Source: Olivibacter oleidegradans | GTDB taxonomy: Bacteria; Bacteroidota; Bacteroidia; Sphingobacteriales; Sphingobacteriaceae | Direction: 5' to 3' | Length of the DNA stretch: 64,000 nucleotides | Assembly: GCF_042432805.1 (NCBI RefSeq) | Contig: NZ_JBHLWO010000002.1 | Span: forward strand, 992,001 to 1,056,000 | Shown here: in pieces, positions 1 through 8,667 of the stretch | Layout of the letters: each line of letters starts with the position of its first letter | Numbering within the stretch: position 1 is the first letter of the stretch | The notes under the pieces: generated by a model | The model's input: only the letters and a program-made list of their open reading frames with translations | The model's database searches: none | Told to the model about the DNA's origin: nothing | Program-made: the position numbers and the translations under genes

Positions 1-330
1 TACAGTATGGCCTATGTGGCTTACAAGTTGAAGCTTACTAAAGAAGAGTATGAGCAGCTGGAGTCGGGTGAAAAAAAACTAACAATAGAACAAGCTAAAT
101 TGGTTGGTATACTTTATTCGATGACCAGTGATGAGCTAATGGGGCCGCACCTCGATCTGGATGAAGAAGTAAGCTGGCAGAATTTGGTGACTGATGATAA
201 CGTGAGGCAAGGACATTCACCCACTTTAGAGGAACTTAAAAATGAGTTGATTAATATTAAGGAGCTACTTCAGGTTTTAGTAGAGAAATTGACAGAAAAT
301 GATAGTAGTACCTACTATAAAGATCGATGA
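1..330 (+). CDS. XRE-family DNA-binding regulator, 5'-truncated by the window edge
   Basis: The reading frame is open from base 1, so the N-terminus lies outside the window. The first ATG (base 7) is inside the domain and is unlikely to be the start. The visible N-terminal part (about residues 1-47: YVAYKLKLTKEEYEQLESG, then TIEQAKLVGILY and SDELM) matches the second half of a Cro/C1-type helix-turn-helix, with the usual 'leaves DNA-recognition helix, then a period defined by its L-Y-x-x-x-x-E-L-M end' pattern. The C-terminal half is charged and leucine-rich (LKNELINIKELLQVLVEKL), probably a short coiled coil for dimerisation. The target is unknown. The next gene is convergent. Confidence 0.7.
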   Translation, partial: YSMAYVAYKLKLTKEEYEQLESGEKKLTIEQAKLVGILYSMTSDELMGPHLDLDEEVSWQNLVTDDNVRQGHSPTLEELKNELINIKELLQVLVEKLTENDSSTYYKDR

Positions 331-345
331 TATTACTAATAAAAT

Positions 346-418
346 AAAGTTCACCGCTTCCTGCCTACCGCAGGCAGGCAAAATTTACAGGAATGGTAAT
401 GCGTCCGGTGCTGGCTGT
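346..418. repeat. Copy A of a hairpin-forming dispersed repeat
   Basis: About 73 bp that is closely similar, in reverse complement, to bases 2629-2710 inside the larger element further on. The core is a 7-bp inverted repeat with a 5-nt loop at 360-378 (CCTGCCT/AGGCAGG), followed by an AAATTT-containing stretch. It lies between the convergent XRE gene and phosphodiesterase gene and abuts the stop codon of the latter. It could serve as a bidirectional terminator or be a REP-like element. No T-tract follows the stem. Confidence 0.65.
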
Positions 419-419
419 A

Positions 420-1682
420 TCACTTCAAGACTTCTTTAGCTACTTTATCATTTCCATCGATACGATGTTTGTATTTCAAACCTAATATCTTCGCCAATAG
501 TGGATAGATATGAATATTCTCAAAGGCACCGATCGTTAAACCTTCTTTAAAGGCGGGTCCCCAAGCGATGAAAGTAGCTCGCATTTCCGGTGTTTCATAG
601 GGGTCAAATCCATGTGCTCCGGGATGTGGTTTCTTATTGGAAAAATAATAAGGTGCTTTCGCAACCAATACGATATCGCCTATTCGGTGATATTTGTCCT
701 CTTTTTTTCCGTAATGATAATTGCTTGGTACTTGATCACTTAGATAGGCATCAAACTTATCAGACTTTTGAATGGATTGGTAAATCGACTGAAGGTTCTT
801 TTTGTCTTTCACATGTATATTTACAAGTGTGCCATTTGAAGCAATGATCACTTGCGTTGTATCGACTTTAAAAGGTAATGGCAAGGGTTCGTCTCGATTG
901 ATGGCCTTCATACCATGATCAGAAACGAAAATAAAACTGACAGGAAGTCCCGTTTGTTGTACGGCGATGTTGAGGGCATTAACGGCAGAATCAATGAAGT
1001 GCACCGCTTTTTTCGTCTCGGTTGCATCGGGGCCATAGAGGTGTCCTGCATGATCGACTTCGGGGAAGTAAAAATTAATGAGGTGCGGACGTTTTTCCGA
1101 TGGTAATGATAGCCAGTTCACAACAGTCTGTATGCGTTTTGCTATTGGAATCTTTTCATTGTAAGCATAATAATAAGACGGCAACATTCCACCAATAGCT
1201 GCTTCCGATCCCGGCCAATAAAAGCTAGCACTCAGTAAACCCTGTTGCTCGGCAAGTGTCCAAATGGGGATACCGCCATACCAAGCCGGATTCTTGACGG
1301 CCTTCGCATTTGACATGCTATATCTTGCTTGCATTTTCGGGTCGTAGATATTATTTCCAACCAAGCCATGATGCGATGGGTACATGCCCGTTACGATTGT
1401 ATAGTGGTTGGGAAAGGTAATGGAAGGAAATGACGGAATCAGTGCTTTGGCACTTACGCCACTTGACGATAGTTGTTGTAAATGAGTTGCCTGGAATTTT
1501 TCTGCGTAATCATACCGAAAACCATCGGCAGAGATCAGGATTACATAGGGTTTGTCTTGTTGCTTGGCTACATTTTGACGATTTGGAACTGATTTTTGCG
1601 TGGTGTCTTGGGCATGCGTAGGTGACACCAAAAAAACAGCTAATGCGACACCTAGCAAATAAGAAAAAACTCTTGTTACCAT
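420..1682 (-). CDS. Secreted type I phosphodiesterase/nucleotide pyrophosphatase (NPP/alkaline phosphatase superfamily)
   Basis: A 420-residue protein with an N-terminal signal peptide (residues 1 to about 24, ending THAQ), so it is exported. The catalytic fold is that of ectonucleotide pyrophosphatases. Visible metal ligands and nucleophile are D53 in SADGFRYDY, T89 in SITFPNHY (the NPP nucleophile position), D210 and H214 in PEVDHAGH, SDHGM near 254, and PHPGAHG near 355. Members hydrolyse phosphodiester bonds in nucleotides, nucleotide sugars or phospholipids. The substrate cannot be told from sequence. It is monocistronic here, convergent with the upstream gene and preceded by a repeat-rich stretch. 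Confidence 0.9.
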   Translation of the reverse strand: MVTRVFSYLLGVALAVFLVSPTHAQDTTQKSVPNRQNVAKQQDKPYVILISADGFRYDYAEKFQATHLQQLSSSGVSAKALIPSFPSITFPNHYTIVTGMYPSHHGLVGNNIYDPKMQARYSMSNAKAVKNPAWYGGIPIWTLAEQQGLLSASFYWPGSEAAIGGMLPSYYYAYNEKIPIAKRIQTVVNWLSLPSEKRPHLINFYFPEVDHAGHLYGPDATETKKAVHFIDSAVNALNIAVQQTGLPVSFIFVSDHGMKAINRDEPLPLPFKVDTTQVIIASNGTLVNIHVKDKKNLQSIYQSIQKSDKFDAYLSDQVPSNYHYGKKEDKYHRIGDIVLVAKAPYYFSNKKPHPGAHGFDPYETPEMRATFIAWGPAFKEGLTIGAFENIHIYPLLAKILGLKYKHRIDGNDKVAKEVLK

Positions 1683-1771
1683 GACGCGATTATAGGTATT
1701 TTACTTGACTTAAATGTTAGCTGAAGGTTATTTTTAGCTCTAAGGTGTTAGGTGTAGGTATTAGCTATCAG

Positions 1772-2215
1772 CTATCGGTCGTCGGCTGTCAGCTTAGGTG
1801 TGTTTGTTGAGTAGAAAGCGGGTTTCTGACGGTCATATAAAGAAATTCGTTCGCCGACAAGGGAAAAGTCAGAAACTTGACTATCAATATAGCGTAGCCT
1901 GTTACCGACGTAGATTATTGTGTTATCAAAATGTTTTATTGACCTGTCGAAATGATTGATTGTGCTATCGAAGTTGAGTATAATGGTATCGAAATACGGC
2001 ATTTCGGTAGCGGAATACGTAATCGTGCTATCGAAATGATTGATTCCGCTACCAAAGTTGAGCATCAAGGTATCGGAGTACGGCGTTTCGGTAGCAGAAT
2101 ACGTCATCGTGTTATCAAAATAATTGATTCTGCTATCAGTGTTGAGCATTACGATATTGAAATACAGTGTTTTGCTAATGAAATAACCCATTGTAATACC
2201 GAAAATAGCAATCAT
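1772..2215 (-). CDS. Heptad-repeat ORF of unknown function encoded by a 21-bp minisatellite
   Basis: A 147-residue frame on the minus strand. After about 30 non-repeated residues the protein is a run of 7-residue units of the form I-x-H/Y-F-D-S/N-T (INHFDST, ITYSATE, ILNFDST, IKHFDNT), with Ile at unit position 1 and an aromatic residue at position 4. This is the a/d spacing of a coiled coil. The tail (about 30 residues) is unrelated. No signal peptide is clear and no family is recognised. The DNA units are exactly 21 bp, so the frame never shifts. The plus strand is also partly open over the repeat, and coding status is uncertain. No convincing promoter box is seen upstream. Confidence 0.35.
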   Translation of the reverse strand: MIAIFGITMGYFISKTLYFNIVMLNTDSRINYFDNTMTYSATETPYSDTLMLNFGSGINHFDSTITYSATEMPYFDTIILNFDSTINHFDRSIKHFDNTIIYVGNRLRYIDSQVSDFSLVGERISLYDRQKPAFYSTNTPKLTADDR

Positions 2216-2217
2216 TT
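1882..2217. repeat. 21-bp minisatellite, 16 units, with an 84-bp higher-order period
   Basis: Sixteen consecutive 21-bp units start with TATCGAA-like words (for example at 1924, 1966, 1987, 2029, 2071, 2113 and 2155) with no insertion or deletion. Every fourth unit is most similar, giving an 84-bp super-period (compare 1945-2028, 2029-2112 and 2113-2196). Units differ by many substitutions, so this is an old array that has kept its register. Confidence 0.85.
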
Positions 2218-2251
2218 TTAGATGCCTTCAGGGAAATTGCTTTTAAAAGAT

Positions 2252-2847
2252 AACGTTTATTTTAACTAATTTTTTCATTTAATATAATGTTCTTTATCCT
2301 TGATGATAAAGAACCAAACAACCGAGAAGCTAGCTTCGAGCTCATGAATACCTTTTAAAACAAACACAAATGAATAATCAAGGCTCTGTAGGCTACCTTG
2401 CACCTGATTGCAAAGCATTCATGGCGCGTATTGGAGCCGTTTCACTTCCTCAATCCGCTTAGATATTGCGACATGAACGATAATGCACATACTTTGCTGC
2501 TCGTTGCATCGGTATCCTCCAAGGCCGTTTTTCCCAACACACTGGCTATATACAAAGCTAAAGCTAGTACGTCCGGTTAAAAGTAAAAGCCTATCGTTCT
2601 ACTAAAATGCCTCCTCCAAAATTTACAGTCAGCACTGGGAGGCACTACCGCTCCTGTAAATTTTGCCTGCCTGCGGTAGGCAGGAAGCGGCGATTTTATT
2701 CACTACTTCATTATTTTCAAAGGTGTTCATGGACTTCCTACGGTCGGCTCTTGGCTTCTTTTCTTTCGCGGACCTTCCCGTTAGGGAAAGCTTGAATGCC
2801 TTAAAAAACGAAAACTTAATGAAAAGAAAGAAGTCAAAATAAACGTT
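2252..2847. repeat. Mosaic non-coding repeat element B
   Basis: The stretch begins with AACGTTTATTTT (2252) and ends with its reverse complement (2836-2847). It contains module 1 (2252-2321), a short insert with a perfect GAAGCTAGCTTC palindrome, a module 3 stretch (about 2342-2377), module 2 (2378-2551), then a strong hairpin pair. The pair is CAAAATTTACAG (2617-2628) with CTGTAAATTTTG (2654-2665), and CCTGCCT/AGGCAGG (2666-2684). Modules 1 and 2 recur on the other strand at 18509-18751. The short ORFs inside it are not conserved between the copies, so it is probably non-coding. No transposase is present. Confidence 0.75.
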
Positions 2848-2992
2848 CTTATAATATATACATCTTCATCTATTAGGTTAAAGGTGAATTCCTTGCAGAT
2901 TCCTTTGTTAAGTTAAGAGCTGATTTCTGAAAGTTGTTGTAGCTCTTTTTTAGCTAAACACGTTACGATATAATAGATATAAACACCTTATT

Positions 2993-3610
2993 ATGGAAAG
3001 AAAAATGTACCTTTTTGTTTTTTTTCTGTCTCTCTTTTGCATCGCTTGTGATAAGAGTGATATGGACTATGAAAATGACTATGAGCAGAGTTATAAAGCT
3101 TGGTTGGATTTTAAAGAATCGAGTAATAATTCTTATAGATATGTGGTAAGTGGAGCTACATGGGCAGGTGCGGCATGGGAAACAACTATTACCGTAAACA
3201 ATGGAGAAGTAACGGGGCGAGATTTTCGTTATACTGTTTTTAATGATATCCGAATGCCAGCAGACGGTTGGAATTTAGAAACTGCTCAGCTAATGCTTGA
3301 TAGTTTATCAAAGAGGTATCAGGGAAACACCGAACATTTACCCAGTGCAGACAGTATGCTGAAAATGCTAACATGGTCCGAGAATCAGGCTAACTTAAAC
3401 AATCACGCAAATACGGGCGGTGCACTAACTTGCACCTTGGACCAAATATATGAAAAGGCAAAGAGTGATTGGTTGAAGAAACGGAATAATGCTCAAACCT
3501 TCTTTGAAGCAAAGAATAATGGTATCATTTCCTCTTGTGGATTTGTGGAGGACAATTGCGCGGACGATTGTTTTAGGGGGATTACGATAACTTTGGTTGA
3601 AGGGATTTAA
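2993..3610 (+). CDS. Putative lipoprotein, resembling DUF6174-type proteins
   Basis: A 205-residue protein with a lipoprotein signal: a short basic start, a hydrophobic stretch and lipobox FCIAC, so the mature N-terminus would be Cys19. The next residues are DKSDMD, and the acidic residues after the Cys resemble the Bacteroidota lipoprotein export signal, which suggests a surface or outer-membrane location. The core pattern SYRYVVSG ... TTITVNNGEVTGRDF (about 46-80) resembles the 'Y-x-Y ... V-x-V-x-x-G-x-V' arrangement of DUF6174, but this is only a visual match. Several cysteines lie near the C-terminus (CGFVEDNCADDC). The function is unknown. No tightly linked neighbour is present. Confidence 0.7.
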   Translation: MERKMYLFVFFLSLFCIACDKSDMDYENDYEQSYKAWLDFKESSNNSYRYVVSGATWAGAAWETTITVNNGEVTGRDFRYTVFNDIRMPADGWNLETAQLMLDSLSKRYQGNTEHLPSADSMLKMLTWSENQANLNNHANTGGALTCTLDQIYEKAKSDWLKKRNNAQTFFEAKNNGIISSCGFVEDNCADDCFRGITITLVEGI

Positions 3611-3876
3611 TTCTGCCCCAAAATAATTTTCGGTATCAATGAGGTAACGAGAACCAACATCTATTCTAGAAAAGTGGACCTTTATAAATAGATTGATTAT
3701 CTCTTTCTTGGATTTTGTGTACTCGTCTTATGAGATCGGCCTAAGGGTATACTATCTTTTCACAGTTTGAATCACAATCATTGATATCGTAATCCTAAAT
3801 TCCAGTCATTCTCGTATGATTTTGCGAAGCTAGTTTACGTGGCTCAATAACAACTAGATATTTGTCTATAAAACGA
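3611..3876. other. Intergenic stretch between convergent genes, nothing recognised
   Basis: AT-rich sequence between the lipoprotein gene and the terminator of the TonB receptor. No ORF, RNA gene or repeat was recognised on either strand. Confidence 0.5.
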
Positions 3877-3906
3877 AAAGCCGTCTCAAGATTCTGAGAC
3901 GGCTTT
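3877..3906 (-). terminator. Rho-independent terminator of the TonB receptor gene
   Basis: A perfect 12-bp inverted repeat (AAAGCCGTCTCA / TGAGACGGCTTT) with a 6-nt loop, followed on the minus strand by a T-rich stretch. It lies 25 bp past the receptor stop codon. The A/T flanks on both sides may let it act in both directions. Confidence 0.9.
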
Positions 3907-3930
3907 ATGTGAAGAAAAAGTATGTTCAAT

Positions 3931-6561
3931 TTAGAAACTAAATTTCATACCAAAGTTCCAAGTAGTACCGTTTCCAAAGAAAACGTTATTGCTTGTATTG
4001 ATTCCTTTATACGTCTCGGTTCCTTCTTCGACTGGTCTTGCTGAAGTCATTTCTGAAAGATAAACTCTGTCAAATATGTTATTTACGTTTAGACGTAAGT
4101 TTAAAGCAGTTTTGTTAAAGCTTATACGATAATTTAAGCCTGCATCTACAAGGTCATAATTTGGAAGTTTGATGTTATCTTTAGTAACCACATCGGCATA
4201 TAAATTTGAATAGTTCCTATAGTCGGCATCAACTGATAAACTGCTTGTTATACGATACGCGACGCCTAATCCGAAGGTTGTCTGTGCAGCATCGCCAACT
4301 TTTCCACCCTTTACATCAGTTACTTCTTCAGATAAAAGATTTAAACTTTCATCGTATGTCCTTTGTAATGCATTGTCATCATATTTCCAGTCACCAATGG
4401 ACGCAAACCCTCTTAGGTCAAGTTTTGGCAACGGTTTTGCAACGAAGTCCAATTCAAGGCCTTGATGCAATTGGCTTAATCCAGAGTTGTTTGTGTAGAT
4501 CAACTGCCCATCATCATTTGTATCTGAAGTAGTTGTAACTCTATCTTTCCATGATGTTCTGTAGGCGTTCAAATTTGCACTAAAGAATGTGCTGATGAAT
4601 TTGTAACCGAACTCAACGCCGAATATCTTCTCGTTGCTAGTCAGTGGATTTACATCATTACCGAAGTTCAAATAAATGTTATCGTGGTACGGTTGTCTTG
4701 AATAATACCCTGTGTTTCCAAATATGACATGATTTTCCGTAATATTATAACTAAGCCCCCCTTTAATATTGTAACCGATATTGTTTACTTTTTCTGACTT
4801 TTCATTTTCTTTCGTGTATTGAAATCTATCCCATCTCACGTGAGACTGATTAGACAATGCGCCTTGTAGGAAAGCTGAAAAGTCTTCGTTTGAATACTCG
4901 ATCTGACCGAATAAGCCACCGTAAGTTATTCGCTCATCATAATCGTAATCAACCTTTTGATTATTGTCTACACTGTTTGTTAGTGCTTTCCAGGGATTAA
5001 TACTGAATGTTTCAGTTACGTTATAACCGTTAGGGTATTGCATATTGTCATTGATATGCCAACCAGTCAAACCCATCAGGTTGGTTAGCATTCGATAATG
5101 AGTACCTTTATAGGTTCTTACATCAAGACCAAGATTATAAGTTAGATTTTCGTTTATCTGCCTGTTGAAATTAGAAACCAAACCATACCAAGCGTGATTA
5201 TTTACGGAAGCCCGAATAGCATAGGCGCCATTATTGAAATCACCGATCCCTCCTTCAATAGCTTCGTTATTTGTTTTTATAGCATTGAAATCGATATGGC
5301 CACTTGGTGTATATTTTTTAGCACTGCTGCTTCCCCAGTTACCTGTGCCGCCACCGCGTCCCCAGGATGCATAAGCCACAGTTGATAAAGTCGATTTTTC
5401 GTCGATATTGAAATCCCAGTTCAAGTTAACTACGGGTTTATGATAATAATTAGTTCTTTCACTAAGATAATCTCCACCTAGGAAGCCATAGTTTGTATTG
5501 TATCTTTTTCCATTTTGAAGATAACTCGATATACTTTTGGTGAAATTTTGATCGTGTTTCTGAGGGGCTCCGAAAATCAAGAAGTTAAAGGCATGTTTTT
5601 CGTTAGGTTTGTAGCCCAGCGAGAAAAAATAATTCTGTCCATTTCCTCTCGTTCCTTTGTTATAACCGTCTCCTGCCCAGTTTGTCAACATAATACTTGC
5701 TGCCCACCCATTTTCTGATAAACCGGTGTTATAGGCAAGAGTTGTCTTTTGGTAATTGTTATTGCCAATCAGTGCTTGAGCAAAACCACCTCGGGTTAGG
5801 TCTGTAGACTTTGTAACGATGTTAACTGTTCCTCCGACGGATGAAATGGCTAATTTGGAGGAACCTAATCCTCGCTGTATCTGTAATGCATTTGCCACAT
5901 CAGCAAGGCCTGACCAGTTAGACCAATACATGTTACCGTCTTCCATTCCGTTTATGGGCTGACCATTTAAAAGAAACGCGGTATTCGTTTGATCAAATCC
6001 ACGAACAATGATTCTAGAATCGCCATAACCTCCTGCTTGACCTGCCACGTAAACTGAAGGAGTATTTTTCAGGAGTTCTGGGAATTCTTGATTTCCTGCT
6101 TTCTGCTGGATTTCTGTAGTGCTTATAGTAGATACTGCAATTGGTGTTTTTCTATCCTTTGCCAAATCTATTAAACCACTTCCTATCTGTACAATCACTT
6201 CGTCAAGAGATTGTGCGCTTTGTTTTAGTGATATAGTACCAATGTCAGTAGTCCCAGATGAAAAGTTGACTTTTTCCACGTCGTAACCTACATAGCTAAT
6301 TACAATCTCACCCGATTCCCTAGTTGTACTTAACGAGAACTTTCCATCAACGTCCGTAGAAGTTGATCGTGACGTTCCGGTAATTGATATCGTTGCCCCG
6401 GCTATTGGGTTTGTTCCGTCGGTTACAATCCCTTGGATAGCTTGCTGCGCAAAAGAAAATTTGGTATTAATTAGCAAGAACAATGCTAATAATAGCGTAG
6501 CCTTACTGAAAAGGTATTGGCTACGTCTTAATGATTTGAAAGAAAGTAAAAACTTCTTCAT
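3931..6561 (-). CDS. TonB-dependent outer-membrane receptor with a carboxypeptidase-regulatory-like N-terminal domain
   Basis: 876 residues when started at the ATG at 6561 (MKKFLLSFKS). An in-frame ATG at 6600 would fall at or before the likely transcription start and is not used here. A signal peptide (1 to about 38, ending FSFA) is followed by a CarboxypepD_reg-like beta domain (about 42-125), a plug domain (about 140-255, with RIIVRGFDQTNTAFLLNGQPI and ISSVGGTVNIVTK) and a long beta barrel. The barrel ends in a C-terminal Phe (WNFGMKFSF), the outer-membrane assembly signal. It imports a substrate powered by TonB, possibly an iron chelate or other nutrient. No SusD partner is adjacent, so it is not a classic polysaccharide-utilisation pair. 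Confidence 0.92.
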   Translation of the reverse strand: MKKFLLSFKSLRRSQYLFSKATLLLALFLLINTKFSFAQQAIQGIVTDGTNPIAGATISITGTSRSTSTDVDGKFSLSTTRESGEIVISYVGYDVEKVNFSSGTTDIGTISLKQSAQSLDEVIVQIGSGLIDLAKDRKTPIAVSTISTTEIQQKAGNQEFPELLKNTPSVYVAGQAGGYGDSRIIVRGFDQTNTAFLLNGQPINGMEDGNMYWSNWSGLADVANALQIQRGLGSSKLAISSVGGTVNIVTKSTDLTRGGFAQALIGNNNYQKTTLAYNTGLSENGWAASIMLTNWAGDGYNKGTRGNGQNYFFSLGYKPNEKHAFNFLIFGAPQKHDQNFTKSISSYLQNGKRYNTNYGFLGGDYLSERTNYYHKPVVNLNWDFNIDEKSTLSTVAYASWGRGGGTGNWGSSSAKKYTPSGHIDFNAIKTNNEAIEGGIGDFNNGAYAIRASVNNHAWYGLVSNFNRQINENLTYNLGLDVRTYKGTHYRMLTNLMGLTGWHINDNMQYPNGYNVTETFSINPWKALTNSVDNNQKVDYDYDERITYGGLFGQIEYSNEDFSAFLQGALSNQSHVRWDRFQYTKENEKSEKVNNIGYNIKGGLSYNITENHVIFGNTGYYSRQPYHDNIYLNFGNDVNPLTSNEKIFGVEFGYKFISTFFSANLNAYRTSWKDRVTTTSDTNDDGQLIYTNNSGLSQLHQGLELDFVAKPLPKLDLRGFASIGDWKYDDNALQRTYDESLNLLSEEVTDVKGGKVGDAAQTTFGLGVAYRITSSLSVDADYRNYSNLYADVVTKDNIKLPNYDLVDAGLNYRISFNKTALNLRLNVNNIFDRVYLSEMTSARPVEEGTETYKGINTSNNVFFGNGTTWNFGMKFSF

Positions 6562-6597
6562 GTGCGTTGAATTGATTGAATAATTTGTTTTTCGGTA

Positions 6598-6605
6598 CAA
6601 AATTA
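6598..6605 (-). promoter_or_regulatory. -7 box (TAATTTTG) of the TonB receptor gene
   Basis: Matches the Bacteroidota -7 consensus TAnnTTTG on the minus strand, about 37 bp before the chosen start codon at 6561. No clear -33 TTTG is seen at the usual spacing. Confidence 0.5.
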
Positions 6606-7182
6606 AATAGCTCGCGAGGAATAATTAGCAGGTTTTGTGTTAATTTAATATTAAGTTAATGTTACTTGATGCTTGGGTGTGAATAATTTACAGATCGATC
6701 TTGCGGTATCCAATTGTTTTTGTAACTGTTTAGAAATCTATAAAGTCTTTTCTGATTTTTAATTGTTTATTGGTTAAAATTGTTTCGAATTTTCGAATGT
6801 GGATTGTGGATAACTTTTTTCAAAATCACAATCATGCCCCCTGTGGTACATGCTTTAGGTAATGGTAAATGTAACAAGAGCTGTTGTCTGCTGTCGGAAA
6901 TAAGCTATCAGCCTGATTAGACTGCCTGCCGGTAAGTATATACTGTTGCTGTTGTTACTAGTAAATCCCCTACCCAACCACTTAACTATTTGCCCACTCA
7001 ACTACTCTACTACTTCAACTATTTCCCTAAGGTAAAAAAATGCCGACACAGCCCGGAAATCTTCTAATTCTAAGAATTTTTATTAGGTTTGCGGAAGTAA
7101 TACTTGTTTGACAAACACGTTCTTGGCTTGTTCAATGGGTATAAGCTAATTGTACTATCGAAACGAATTAATTTTTATAAGA
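6606..7182. other. Long divergent intergenic region between the TonB receptor and lpdA
   Basis: About 575 bp without a credible gene. It is AT-rich and T-rich near the receptor. Bases 6960-7030 hold an imprecise repeat of ACTACTC/ACTATTT words of the same type found at other gene boundaries in the window. The palindromic word CTGCCTGCCGG lies near 6931. The rest shows nothing recognisable. Confidence 0.5.
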
Positions 7183-8571
7183 ATGAATTACGACATCATT
7201 GTAATTGGAAGTGGCCCGGGAGGCTATGTTGCAGCCATCAGAGCTTCACAATTAGGTTTCAAAACGGCTATTGTTGAACGCGAATCTCTTGGCGGTATCT
7301 GCCTTAACTGGGGTTGTATCCCAACGAAAGCTTTACTTAAAAGTGCGCAAGTTTTTGAGTATCTGAATCACGCGGCTGACTACGGTATCAAAGTAGAGGG
7401 CGGTGAGGCTGATTTTGGCGCGATTATTAAAAGAAGTCGCGGCGTGGCCGATGGTATGAGTAAGGGTATCCAATTCTTGATGAAAAAGAATAAAATTGAT
7501 GTAATCATGGGTACCGCTAAGATAAAAAAAGGCGGTAAGATTGAGGTAAAGGGTGGTGATGGTTCTACTAAAGAGTACACGGCCAAACATACAATACTGG
7601 CAACGGGCGCCCGTTCGCGTGAGCTTCCGAATCTTAAGCAGGATGGAAAAAAAATCATCGGCTATCGTCAAGCCATGAACTTGGATAAACAGCCTAATTC
7701 ATTAGTGGTCGTAGGATCTGGTGCTATCGGTGTAGAGTTTGCTTATTTTTACAATGCGATCGGAACGAAAGTAACGATTGTTGAATATTTAGATCGTATT
7801 GTACCAGTTGAGGATGAAGAAATCTCTAAGCAGTTGGAACGTAGCTTGAAAAAAAGTGGCATCAATATCTTAACCGGTGCTGAAGTAACGGCGGTGGATA
7901 CCAGCGCTTCGCCTAGCAAGGTGAAAATCAAAACGGCAAAAGGTGAAGAAGTGATCGAAGCGGAGGTTGTGTTGTCTGCCGTAGGTATTACTCCGAACAT
8001 CGAAAACCTTGGTTTAGAAGAAGTCGGTGTAAAAACTGATAAAGGCCGGGTTGTTGTAGATGATTTCTACAAAACTAATGTAGAAGGTGTATATGCTATT
8101 GGTGATATTGTTAAAGGACAAGCCTTAGCACACGTTGCTTCTGCCGAAGGGATTACCTGCGTAGAAAAGATCAAAGGTTTACATGTTGAACCAATTGATT
8201 ATAATAATATTCCTGGATGTACTTATTGCTCGCCTGAAATTGCCTCTGTTGGTTATACAGAAAAAGCCGCTAAGGAAGCCGGATACGAAATTAAAGTGGG
8301 CAAGTTTCCTTTTTCAGCTTCAGGTAAGGCAAGTGCCGCGGGTGCTAAGGATGGCTTTGTAAAGGTTATTTTTGATGCGAAGTACGGCGAGTTCTTAGGA
8401 GCACATATGATCGGATCCAATGTGACGGAAATGATTGCCGAGGTAGTGGCCGCCCGCAAACTGGAAACTACCGGACATGAAATTATTAAAACCATACACC
8501 CACACCCTACGATGAGTGAAGCTGTTATGGAGGCTACAGCGGATGCTTATGGTGAGGTAATCCATTTGTAG
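7183..8571 (+). CDS. lpdA: Dihydrolipoyl dehydrogenase (E3)
   Basis: 462 residues from the ATG at 7183, which begins MNYDIIVIGSGPGGY, the FAD-binding Rossmann start at the exact protein N-terminus. The upstream TTG at 7150 would add 11 unlikely residues. The redox-active disulphide is C40-x4-C45 (GGICLNWGCIPTK). The NAD-binding GSGAIGVEFAYF motif and the second FAD motif YAIGD are present, and the dimerisation domain carries the catalytic HPHPT(M)SE histidine. It reoxidises the lipoyl groups of 2-oxoacid dehydrogenase complexes in the cytoplasm. No E1 or E2 genes are adjacent, so it probably serves several complexes. Confidence 0.96.
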   Translation: MNYDIIVIGSGPGGYVAAIRASQLGFKTAIVERESLGGICLNWGCIPTKALLKSAQVFEYLNHAADYGIKVEGGEADFGAIIKRSRGVADGMSKGIQFLMKKNKIDVIMGTAKIKKGGKIEVKGGDGSTKEYTAKHTILATGARSRELPNLKQDGKKIIGYRQAMNLDKQPNSLVVVGSGAIGVEFAYFYNAIGTKVTIVEYLDRIVPVEDEEISKQLERSLKKSGINILTGAEVTAVDTSASPSKVKIKTAKGEEVIEAEVVLSAVGITPNIENLGLEEVGVKTDKGRVVVDDFYKTNVEGVYAIGDIVKGQALAHVASAEGITCVEKIKGLHVEPIDYNNIPGCTYCSPEIASVGYTEKAAKEAGYEIKVGKFPFSASGKASAAGAKDGFVKVIFDAKYGEFLGAHMIGSNVTEMIAEVVAARKLETTGHEIIKTIHPHPTMSEAVMEATADAYGEVIHL

Positions 8572-8578
8572 GAGGTTG

Positions 8579-8660
8579 AGTAGTGAAATAGATAAATAGT
8601 TGAGTAGGATAAATTCCTACTTAACTACTTAACGACTCAACTACTTGACTAACTGATATC
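8579..8660. repeat. Low-complexity intergenic repeat (ACTACTTAACGACTCAAC words)
   Basis: The stretch between lpdA and the patatin gene begins with GTTGAGTAG words and ends with their reverse complements (CCTACTTAACTACTTAAC), so the RNA could fold into a loose hairpin. It is of the same type as the stretches at 6960, 21720 and 54214. Confidence 0.6.
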
Positions 8661-8667
8661 AACCTTT

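Noticed and set aside
1882..2217. CRISPR-like array
   Set aside because: The units are contiguous 21-mers without unique spacers, and no cas genes are present.
1952..2221. Plus-strand ORF of 89 codons across the 21-bp repeat
   Set aside because: It starts inside the repeat and is closed by a stop one unit upstream, while the minus frame spans the whole array and starts outside it. It is probably a by-product of the 21-bp period.
7333..8495. Antisense ORFs opposite lpdA
   Set aside because: They are shadows of the strong lpdA codon pattern, with no recognisable domains.
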